From an uncultured Muribaculaceae bacterium (GTDB lineage Bacteria; Bacteroidota; Bacteroidia; Bacteroidales; Muribaculaceae), in assembly GCA_910577355.1 (NCBI GenBank), contig CAJTMY010000013.1, positions 1 through 60,534 on the forward strand: a DNA stretch of 60,534 nt, in the 5' to 3' direction. Under the pieces are notes generated by a model. It was not told the origin of the DNA and searched no databases. It worked only from the letters and a program-made list of their open reading frames with translations. Each line of letters opens with the position of its first letter. The stretch's first letter is position 1. Below are positions 16,222 through 23,756 of this stretch, one piece after another. A program made the position numbers and the translations under genes.

Positions 16222-19200
16222 TTAGAAGTTTATGTTAAGACCGAAAGAGATTACACGCGAGCGGGGGTACGGGCCGTTGTCGACGCGTGCACCGTAGCCG
16301 CCGAGAGGCAGTTCGGGGTCGAGGCCGCTGTACTTGGTGGCGGTGAACACATTCTCGAGCTGTCCGTATACGCTGCATGTCGACGCGCCTATGGGGCGAA
16401 GCACCTTGGCGGGCAGCTTGTAGGCGAGCTTTATGTACTTCATCTTGAAGTAGGAGCCGTCCTCCACGTAGTAGGTAGACATGCGGGTCTCGTTGTTGTC
16501 GTCGGTGACAGAGAGAGCGGGGATGTCGGTGTTGGTGTTGGTCGGAGTCCATGCGTTGAGGATGTCAACCGAGCGGTTGGTCGACACGCCGCCGTTGCTC
16601 ATGAAGTAGAGCTGGCGCTTTGTGGTGTTGTAGATGTCGAAGCCGAAGTCGCCGGTGAAGAATGTGCTGAGCGTGAAGTCGCGGTAGCGGAAGTCGAGAT
16701 TGAGGCCCATCGAGAAGTCGGGGTTGGGGTCGCCGATGATGCAGCGGTCGTTCTCGTTGATGACACCGTTGCCGTCAAGGTCGCGGTAGATGAAGCGGCC
16801 CGGGGCTGCACCCTGCTGTATGGCATGGTTGCTCACCTGGTCGGGAGTCTGGAATATGCCGTCGCACACATAGCCGTAATACACGCCCATGGGCTGATCT
16901 ACCATGAGGCGGTAGTCGCCTCCCACGCTCTTCACGAGGCTGTTGAGCTTCACAAGCTTGTTGCGGTAGGCTGAGATGTTGAAGTTGCCGCTCCACGAGA
17001 AGTCGCCATAGCGCTGCGAATTGTAGTTCACTGTCACTTCCCAGCCGTGGTTGTCCATGTCACCGGTGTTCATCCACATGGCGGCGTTCTCGCCGGCCAC
17101 CGAAAGTACGGGCGGAATGGTGAGCATGTCCTTGGTTTTCTTGATATAGTAGTCGGCGCTGATGCTGAGCGAGCTGTTGAAGAGACCCAGGTCGATACCG
17201 ATGTTGGTCTGCGTGGTGGTCTCCCATTTGAGTTTGTCGTTGCCCGAGGTGGCCACGATGATGCCCGGTACCTGACCGGTGTTGGTGCCGTTGAGGTCAT
17301 ACGCGCCGTTGCCCATGTCGTAGCGGTAGGTGCTGTACGAGGCATAGAGGTCGCCGATGGCCGAGTTGCCGTTCTGTCCCCATGCGAAGCGTATCTTCAG
17401 ATCATTGAGCACATTGTTCTCGGGGAAGAATGATTCCTGTGTGGGACGCCATGCCACGGTGGCGGCGGGGAACACGCCCGAGTTGTGGTTCTTGTCGAGG
17501 CGCGACGACTGGTCGCGGCGCAGTGTGAACGATGCCAGATAGCGGTCGGCGTAGTTATAGTCCACCTTACCGAAGATCGAGAACAGTCCCCACTGGCGCT
17601 TGGTGCCGTTGTTGGTCTGTGTGCCTTCGCCGGAATCGATGTGCATGTAGTCGTCGTCCTCAAAGGCATAGTCGGTGCGTGCGGCGCCTACATTCTCGAA
17701 TGTATATTTGATGGCTTCCACACCGAAGAGGGCGTTGAGATGATGTACGTCGTTGAATGTGCGCACATAGTTGGCGGTATTGGTCCATGTCCATGTGTCG
17801 CCCTGGCCGTATTCGCGGCTCATGCTGTTCATGTCGCTGGCTATAAGCTTGCGGTTGAGCACCTTGTTGAAATACTGTATATGCTCGATACCGAGGTTTG
17901 ATTTAAGGGTGAGCCCTTCGACAGGCATCACGGCGAGGTATGCGTTGCCGAATATGCGCCAGCTCTGGTTGGTGTTGTCGCGGCCGTTGTAGAGCTGCTG
18001 CACGGGGTTGGCAATATCCGACGATATCAGATCCATGGGGCGTGCCCAGTCGCCGTCGGCTCCACGCACGGGCAAAGCTGGATGCTGACGCATGGCCGTG
18101 TAGGGTATGCCGCGGTCGTCGTTGGTGCTGTAGCCGCGGTCGTTCCAGTTGGCGATCATCAGATTCTCGCCCACCATGATATATTTATTGAAGTTATAGG
18201 TGGAGTTGACTCGGGCCGAGTAGCGGCGGTAAAATGTGTCGATCATCATACCGTCCTGGTTGATATAGTTGGCCGAGAACAGGAACGAGCCGCGGTCGCT
18301 GCTGTTGGAGATGCTTGCCGTGAGGTTGTTGGTCCAGGCCGAGTTGTATACCTGATCCTGCCAGTCGGTATCGGTGGTGGCATAGTTGGTGTTGCCCCCG
18401 ATATAATCCACAAGCACTGGCACAGGGCCGTTGCCGTAGAGAGGATGCGAGGGAGTGAGACCGCAGTTGAGGTTGGCCGCCCAATAGGCCTCGCCCCATT
18501 GTGCGGCGTTGAGCATCTTGTAGCTCTTGCCTACCGTCTGCAGCGAAGCGGCATAGCTCACATTGATATTCATCTTGTCGCCCTTGCCCTGACGGGTGGT
18601 GACAATGATGACACCGTTGGCGGCACGCGAGCCGTATATCGAGGCCGATGCCGCATCCTTGAGCACCTGCATCGACTCGATATCGCTCGGGTTGATCGAG
18701 GTGATGTTGTCGGTGGGTATACCGTCGACCACATACAGAGGGTCGTTGCCGTTGACTGTCGACATACCGCGCACACGGATTGCACCGCCACCGCCGGGAG
18801 CGGCGTCGGTGGTCACCTGCACGCCGGGCATGCGGCCCTGCATCGAATTGATGATGCTGCCGGAGTTCTCGCTTATGGGCTGCTTCATGTCCATTACAGC
18901 CACGGCGCCGGTAAGGTCGGCCTTGCGCTGTGTGGTGTAGCCCACTACCACGATCTCGTCGAGAGCCTGCGCATCTTCTGTGAGTACCACGCGCATCTCC
19001 GGCTCGGCGGCCAGTGTCTGCGATTTATATCCTACATAAGAGAATGTGAGTTGTGTACCCTTGGCCACGGTGATAGTGAATGCACCGTCGATGTCGGTGG
19101 TCACACCTTTGCCGGGATTGTCGGCCGGAGTGACCGAAGCGCCTATCAGCGGCTCATCATCGGCCAGACCCCATACCGTCCCGTGCACAGTGATGTTCTG

Positions 19201-19260
19201 TGCCTGCGCCATCACTGCCACAAGCAGCAGCAATATCGCACTGAGGATTGTCTTTTTCAT
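16222..19260 (-). CDS. susC: SusC-family TonB-dependent fructan transporter (left locus)
   Basis: A 1012-residue outer-membrane importer. It has a signal peptide (MKKTILSAILLLLVAVMAQA), a carboxypeptidase-regulatory-like domain (about 24-98), a plug domain with SMQGRMPGVQV, DPLYVVDGIPTDN and the family signature VLKDAASASIYGSRAANGVI, and a 22-stranded barrel ending RVISFGLNINF. It imports oligosaccharides with energy from TonB-ExbBD. It is the first gene of the left operon and has its own promoter; the partner susD follows at once. Confidence 0.97.
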   Translation of the reverse strand: MKKTILSAILLLLVAVMAQAQNITVHGTVWGLADDEPLIGASVTPADNPGKGVTTDIDGAFTITVAKGTQLTFSYVGYKSQTLAAEPEMRVVLTEDAQALDEIVVVGYTTQRKADLTGAVAVMDMKQPISENSGSIINSMQGRMPGVQVTTDAAPGGGGAIRVRGMSTVNGNDPLYVVDGIPTDNITSINPSDIESMQVLKDAASASIYGSRAANGVIIVTTRQGKGDKMNINVSYAASLQTVGKSYKMLNAAQWGEAYWAANLNCGLTPSHPLYGNGPVPVLVDYIGGNTNYATTDTDWQDQVYNSAWTNNLTASISNSSDRGSFLFSANYINQDGMMIDTFYRRYSARVNSTYNFNKYIMVGENLMIANWNDRGYSTNDDRGIPYTAMRQHPALPVRGADGDWARPMDLISSDIANPVQQLYNGRDNTNQSWRIFGNAYLAVMPVEGLTLKSNLGIEHIQYFNKVLNRKLIASDMNSMSREYGQGDTWTWTNTANYVRTFNDVHHLNALFGVEAIKYTFENVGAARTDYAFEDDDYMHIDSGEGTQTNNGTKRQWGLFSIFGKVDYNYADRYLASFTLRRDQSSRLDKNHNSGVFPAATVAWRPTQESFFPENNVLNDLKIRFAWGQNGNSAIGDLYASYSTYRYDMGNGAYDLNGTNTGQVPGIIVATSGNDKLKWETTTQTNIGIDLGLFNSSLSISADYYIKKTKDMLTIPPVLSVAGENAAMWMNTGDMDNHGWEVTVNYNSQRYGDFSWSGNFNISAYRNKLVKLNSLVKSVGGDYRLMVDQPMGVYYGYVCDGIFQTPDQVSNHAIQQGAAPGRFIYRDLDGNGVINENDRCIIGDPNPDFSMGLNLDFRYRDFTLSTFFTGDFGFDIYNTTKRQLYFMSNGGVSTNRSVDILNAWTPTNTNTDIPALSVTDDNNETRMSTYYVEDGSYFKMKYIKLAYKLPAKVLRPIGASTCSVYGQLENVFTATKYSGLDPELPLGGYGARVDNGPYPRSRVISFGLNINF

Positions 19261-19296
19261 GATTGATTAATTTGGGTTTTGTTAGAATTTCTTGTG

Positions 19297-19304
19297 CAAA
19301 ATTA
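19297..19304 (-). promoter_or_regulatory. -7 box of the left susC operon
   Basis: Minus-strand TAATTTTG matches TAnnTTTG, 36 nt before the susC ATG. No clear -33 TTTG is present, which fits a promoter needing an activator such as the HTCS proteins. Confidence 0.6.
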
Positions 19305-19370
19305 TATTAAAGGCATCTCTGCCATACAATCTGAGTGTTGCATAAGTTATAAAAAAACGGTCGCCGCACG

Positions 19371-19395
19371 ATTTGTCATATCCTTTGCAACAAAA
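19371..19395. promoter_or_regulatory. Candidate HTCS binding site upstream of left susC
   Basis: The plus strand reads ATTTGTCATAT, then 6 nt, then GCAACAAAA. The same ATTTGTCATAT start, followed by a CACAAA half, occurs upstream of the right susC. A further TTTGTCA is at 19424-19430. The site is about 67 bp upstream of the -7 box. The assignment to an HTCS is inference. Confidence 0.45.
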
Positions 19396-19470
19396 GTATC
19401 ACCGGAATCCTGATTTTCTAAAGTTTGTCACCATATTTCAAAAGCTTAAAAAGCCATTCCGACAGCAGCA

Positions 19471-19507
19471 AAAAAACATCCCCGCGCCGGAATGCCGGAC
19501 ACGGGGA
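19471..19507 (-). terminator. Rho-independent terminator after fructokinase
   Basis: Minus-strand hairpin with outer stem CCCCG/CGGGG, inner stem CCGG/CCGG around a CATT loop, then a seven-T run. It separates the permease-kinase operon from the susC promoter region. Confidence 0.85.
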
Positions 19508-19532
19508 CTGAAGATACTTGAATTGTATGAGA

Positions 19533-20414
19533 TCACTTGATTATTTCATCGGGCAGAACAGGCATGGCACCCTGCTGCGTGCACACATAGGCCGAAGTCT
19601 CCACAGCCTTGGCATGGGCATCGGCTACCGACTTGCCGTGGAGGATTGAGGCGATGAATGCAGCGGTGAACGAGTCGCCGGCACCGACCGTATCGGCCAC
19701 CTCGACCTTGGGCGTGGGCTGGAACGACACGTTGCCGGGGGTGAACACATAGCTGCCGTTGATGCCGCATGTGAGGATGAGCATCTTCAGGTTGTACTTG
19801 CCGAGCAGTATCCAGCACTTGTCCTGAAGGTCGATGCCGGGATAGCCGAACATGCGGCTCACCGTCACAAGCTCCTCGTCGTTGATCTTGAGTATGTTGC
19901 AGCGCTTCATGCTGTTGCAGAGTATCTCCTTGTTGTAGAAGCCCTGGCGCAGGTTGACATCGAATACCACCAAGGGATCGTTTTCGTCGGGGATGGCATC
20001 GAGAAAACGGTTGATGGTATTGCGCGACACGATGTTGCGCTGTGCCAGCGAGCCGAAGCATACAGCCTGCGTGCGGGTTGCGAGAGCCTCGAGACGCGCG
20101 GTGTATGGGATGTTGTCCCAGGCTACATTCTCTTTTATCTCGTATTGCGGAACGCCGGCCTGGTCGATCTCGACTTGCACCGTGCCGGTAGGATAAGGTA
20201 CTGTATCTATGTTGTATGTGAGATTCTTTTCGTCGAAAGTCTTGAGGATCTCGGCGCCGAGAGCGTCCTGGCCCACTGCCGATATCACGCAGCTGTCGAG
20301 GCCGAACTGTGATACATGGTATGCGAAGTTGGCCGGCGCACCGCCTATCTTCTTGCCTTCGGGCAGAACATCCCACAAGGCTTCGCCCATGCCTATTACC
20401 AGATTGTTTTCCAT
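19533..20414 (-). CDS. Fructokinase, PfkB family
   Basis: A 293-residue ribokinase-like sugar kinase. The N-terminal substrate motif reads GGAPANFAYHVSQFG, and the C-terminal PfkB signature DTVGAGDSFTAA carries the catalytic base Asp247. It should phosphorylate cytoplasmic fructose to fructose-6-phosphate. It is the last gene of the GH32-permease-kinase operon, 7 bp after the MFS gene. The context, beside GH32 enzymes and a sugar permease, favours fructose over other sugars. Confidence 0.93.
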   Translation of the reverse strand: MENNLVIGMGEALWDVLPEGKKIGGAPANFAYHVSQFGLDSCVISAVGQDALGAEILKTFDEKNLTYNIDTVPYPTGTVQVEIDQAGVPQYEIKENVAWDNIPYTARLEALATRTQAVCFGSLAQRNIVSRNTINRFLDAIPDENDPLVVFDVNLRQGFYNKEILCNSMKRCNILKINDEELVTVSRMFGYPGIDLQDKCWILLGKYNLKMLILTCGINGSYVFTPGNVSFQPTPKVEVADTVGAGDSFTAAFIASILHGKSVADAHAKAVETSAYVCTQQGAMPVLPDEIIK

Positions 20415-20421
20415 GGTTGTT

Positions 20422-21609
20422 TTATTTTACGGTTTTGATTTTCAAAGTATAATAAAGCAGATATACAACGCCTGCGGCCATCACGGCCACCGCTCCGGTC
20501 TGTGCCGACACGGCGTCGGAAGCGTAGCCCATGGCGAGCGGGAACACCGTGCCGCCGAAGAGGCCCATAATCATCAGACCCGACACCTCGTTCTGCTCCT
20601 TGGGCGATGATGTGAGCGCCTGGGCGAATATCACCGAGAACACATTGGAGTTGCCGAAGCCTATCATCGCGATACCTGTATAGATCCATGTAAGCGAGTC
20701 GGCCACAAAGAGGATACCCATGGCCAGAGCCATCAGCACCACGCTGAATCCGAAGAACCACCGGGCAGGCACCATGCGAAGCATGAAAGCACCGATAAAA
20801 CAGCCCGCCGTACGGAATATGAAGTAGATGCCGGTGGCAAAGCCGGCCTCTTCGAGCGGAAGGGCAAGACGCTCCATGATTATCTTCGGTGCGGTGGTAT
20901 TGGTGCCCACATCTATACCCACATGGCACATTATGCCGAGGAAACATAGCAGGATGAAAGGACTGCGCAGCAGTTTGAGACATTCAAGTATACCTGATGC
21001 CTTGTCAGGGCGTTCCTCCTCTATCGGAGTGGCGGCGAGAGCCGATACAGACAGCAGACATACTGCGGCATAGATAAGAAACAGCGCACGCCAGCCCAGA
21101 CCGAATGTGGGCATCAGGGTGGTGGCGCCCCATGCGGCGATGACAGGAGCGAGGAACGAGGCTATGGCCTTGACAAACTGGCCGAAAGTAAGTGTGGAGG
21201 CAAGCTTGTCGCCGCTGATAAGATTGGTTACGAGAGGATTGAGCGAAGTCTGCATTATGGCGTTGCCTATGCCCAGAAGAGAGAAGGCTGTGAGCATGAA
21301 CCAGTAATTGTCGCCCGCGATAGGTATAAGAAGCGATACTGCAGTGACGACAAGACTCAGCAGCACAGTGCGCTTGCGTCCTATACGGTTCATCAGCATG
21401 CCGGTCGGCACAGAGAATATCAGGAACCAGAAGAATACGAGCGACGGGAAGAGATTGGCCTGCGAGTCGGTGAGGCCGAGGTCTTTCTGCACATAATTGG
21501 AGGCTGTGCCCACGAGGTCGACAAAGCCCATGGCAAAGAAGCAAAGCATCACGGGGATGAATTGCAACAAGGTGCTTTTACGTGTCATGGCAATGGATTG
21601 GGTTGACAT
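20422..21609 (-). CDS. MFS sugar permease, probable fructose transporter
   Basis: A 395-residue inner-membrane protein with about 12 membrane segments, of the FucP/GlcP-like sugar MFS group common in Bacteroidetes fructan loci. Recognisable parts are FIPVMLCFFAMGFVDLVGTA in the first helix and the loop motif NRIGRKRTVLLS between helices 2 and 3. It would carry fructose released in the periplasm into the cytoplasm, where the kinase next door acts. A second ATG seven codons in (21588) is an alternative start. Confidence 0.88.
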   Translation of the reverse strand: MSTQSIAMTRKSTLLQFIPVMLCFFAMGFVDLVGTASNYVQKDLGLTDSQANLFPSLVFFWFLIFSVPTGMLMNRIGRKRTVLLSLVVTAVSLLIPIAGDNYWFMLTAFSLLGIGNAIMQTSLNPLVTNLISGDKLASTLTFGQFVKAIASFLAPVIAAWGATTLMPTFGLGWRALFLIYAAVCLLSVSALAATPIEEERPDKASGILECLKLLRSPFILLCFLGIMCHVGIDVGTNTTAPKIIMERLALPLEEAGFATGIYFIFRTAGCFIGAFMLRMVPARWFFGFSVVLMALAMGILFVADSLTWIYTGIAMIGFGNSNVFSVIFAQALTSSPKEQNEVSGLMIMGLFGGTVFPLAMGYASDAVSAQTGAVAVMAAGVVYLLYYTLKIKTVK

Positions 21610-21621
21610 AATATTTTATGA

Positions 21622-23451
21622 TTATTTTGTACTTATCGGATAAACTGTGAGGTCACCGACCTTGGCCTTGCCACCGTCGGCCTTGATGCTGAAGGTATTG
21701 TACGGGGAGGTGGGGAATACCAGGTTGGTCATGGCGAAGCGGCCGCCGTTGCCGAAGACCTCCACGCTCGAGCGGTCGATGAATATGCGCAGCGACATCT
21801 TGCCGTCGGCCGTGAATGTCGGTGCGGTTGTCACGGCAGGAAAGTCGACACTGAAATCGGTGAGACCGCTGTGAGTGCGGTCGAAACCGAATGTCGCCGC
21901 CTTGGGGTCGTATGTCATCACCACCTTGTCGCCGGCGCTGTTGCCAAGAGTCATCTCCACTTTCTCGGAGCGCTGAGCATCGATGTCGATAGTAATTTCA
22001 CATACGCCGTCGTTGACAGTCGGAAGAGCCACCGATACCGGTTTCTTGCCGATGCGAAAGCTCTTGCGCACCGAGGCTTTTCCACGCATTGAATCAGTCT
22101 CGGGCGACGGCACGGTAGCGGCATATACCCGGCCGTCATCACCGGTAAAGAGGCTTATCTCGCGCGGCAGCGTGTTGGCGCTGCGATATTGCTTTGTCGG
22201 CACCTCGGGAGCGTATTGCCAGTTGCTCATCCACCCTATCAGCGTGCGGCGCCCGTCGGGAGCATCGCTCCAGCTCACCACGGCATAATTGTCCTTGCCG
22301 TAGTCGAGCCACTTGGTAGGCACGGTGCCGTCGGCATCGGTATCGGCCTTGAAGGTCTTGCCGTCGAAATCGCCGGTGAAATACTGAATTCCGCTGCCGC
22401 CGAACGGGCCGCCGGGGTTGAGGTTGCACAGAAGCACCCACTTGTATTCCTTGCCGCCGTCGACCGGAAGACGGAACAGGTCGGGACACTCCCATACGCC
22501 GCCCTGAGCGCCGAGGCCCTTGCCGAAGCTGCCGGTAGCCGTCCATGTCTTGAGGTCGGGCGACGTGAAGAAAAGCATCTCGTGCTCGAGCGCATGGGCC
22601 AGAGTGAGATGCCACAACCCGGTGGACTCGTCGTAGAACATGTTGGGATCGCGCGCCTCGCTGTCGAGCGGCAGCACAGGATTGCCTGCATATTTCTCGA
22701 ATGTCGCGCCGTTGTCACGGCTGCCGGCAAGGCTCTGCACCTGGCTCGCGTCGGCCGATGTATACATCGCCACCACGGCATCCTTGCCGTAGCCGGCAGT
22801 GCCGTTGCGGTCTACGGCACAGCTGCCGCTGAATATAAGTCCCAAACCGTCCGGCTCGATGGCAACGCCCTTATCCTCCCAGTTCACAAGATCGGTCGAA
22901 GTGGAGTGTCCCCACGACAGATTCTGCCATTTTGATCCGTAAGGATTCCATTGGTAGTAGAGATGCCACACACCGTCTTTATAGAACATTCCGTTGGGGT
23001 CGTTCATCCATCCGTATACGGGCGTGTGGTGATATATCGGACGATATTTCTCGGTATTGGTCGTGTCGAACGTGTCGGAGAGCGTGATGGCGCTCCAACA
23101 TGCGTCATCCTTGGCCTCGCGCACATTGGTGCGGTCATGGTTGCTCACGATATTGAGCACCACATCGTGTCCTTTGTATGGAGTAAGATCAAACGGAACG
23201 GAATAATCGACCTTCGATTTTGCGAGACGCACGCGTATAGTGCGGTCAAGCTTGCCGTCGACAAGTACGTTGACCGTGGCATCGTCGATGGATTCCTGTA
23301 CGGGCAGAAGCACATACCGGCCGTCGCCCGCGATGCGCACCAATGTGTTGTTCACTCCGAGATGCTCCACTTTGACACCCCCGGCTCCGTAGGCCTGCGT
23401 GGATGCCAGCATCAAGAGCACTGCCATTGCTGATGTTATGTTTTTTTTCAT
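21622..23451 (-). CDS. GH32 exo-fructosidase with N-terminal DUF4980 domain
   Basis: A 609-residue enzyme with a signal peptide (to about residue 22, ending AYGA) and no lipobox or sorting tail, so probably periplasmic. An N-terminal beta domain (about 25-135, DUF4980-like) precedes the GH32 propeller. The full triad is present: Asp151 in GWMNDPNG (nucleophile), Asp268 in ARDPNMF (transition-state), Glu321 in WECPD (acid/base). A C-terminal beta-sandwich has FIDRSSVEVFGNGG. It should release fructose from imported levan- or inulin-type oligosaccharides. First gene of the operon with the permease and the fructokinase, starting 12 bp before the permease. Confidence 0.95.
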   Translation of the reverse strand: MKKNITSAMAVLLMLASTQAYGAGGVKVEHLGVNNTLVRIAGDGRYVLLPVQESIDDATVNVLVDGKLDRTIRVRLAKSKVDYSVPFDLTPYKGHDVVLNIVSNHDRTNVREAKDDACWSAITLSDTFDTTNTEKYRPIYHHTPVYGWMNDPNGMFYKDGVWHLYYQWNPYGSKWQNLSWGHSTSTDLVNWEDKGVAIEPDGLGLIFSGSCAVDRNGTAGYGKDAVVAMYTSADASQVQSLAGSRDNGATFEKYAGNPVLPLDSEARDPNMFYDESTGLWHLTLAHALEHEMLFFTSPDLKTWTATGSFGKGLGAQGGVWECPDLFRLPVDGGKEYKWVLLCNLNPGGPFGGSGIQYFTGDFDGKTFKADTDADGTVPTKWLDYGKDNYAVVSWSDAPDGRRTLIGWMSNWQYAPEVPTKQYRSANTLPREISLFTGDDGRVYAATVPSPETDSMRGKASVRKSFRIGKKPVSVALPTVNDGVCEITIDIDAQRSEKVEMTLGNSAGDKVVMTYDPKAATFGFDRTHSGLTDFSVDFPAVTTAPTFTADGKMSLRIFIDRSSVEVFGNGGRFAMTNLVFPTSPYNTFSIKADGGKAKVGDLTVYPISTK

Positions 23452-23572
23452 GATATGATGGTTTCGTTTACGGTTGTCATCTTATTTTGAAAAACAACCT
23501 TTTTTACCTTGGAAATTGAAATTGAACCTTACGGCCGGCAAATCAATCACTCTTGACGGCCGTTACACATTG

Positions 23573-23580
23573 CAAAGCTA
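23573..23580 (-). promoter_or_regulatory. -7 box of the GH32-permease-fructokinase operon
   Basis: Minus-strand TAGCTTTG matches TAnnTTTG and gives a leader of about 115 nt. The leader contains two copies of ACGGCCG (23531-23537, 23556-23562) able to pair with each other. The rest of the 305-bp gap to the HTCS gene (23452-23756) is AT-rich, with a weak plus-strand TAACTTTA at 23687-23694 that could serve the HTCS genes. Confidence 0.55.
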
Positions 23581-23756
23581 ATACATCATTATCTGAAACG
23601 ATATAAAAATTCGCGCTTTCACGATAAAATTTGTTGCAACAGCACATTTTTAGGCGTTTATGCATGCTATTTTATAATATTATTCTTAACTTTACCCCTC
23701 AGAATTATAACCGAAATCCATTACCATCCTAAAAACACTTCATATTTCTATAAAAT

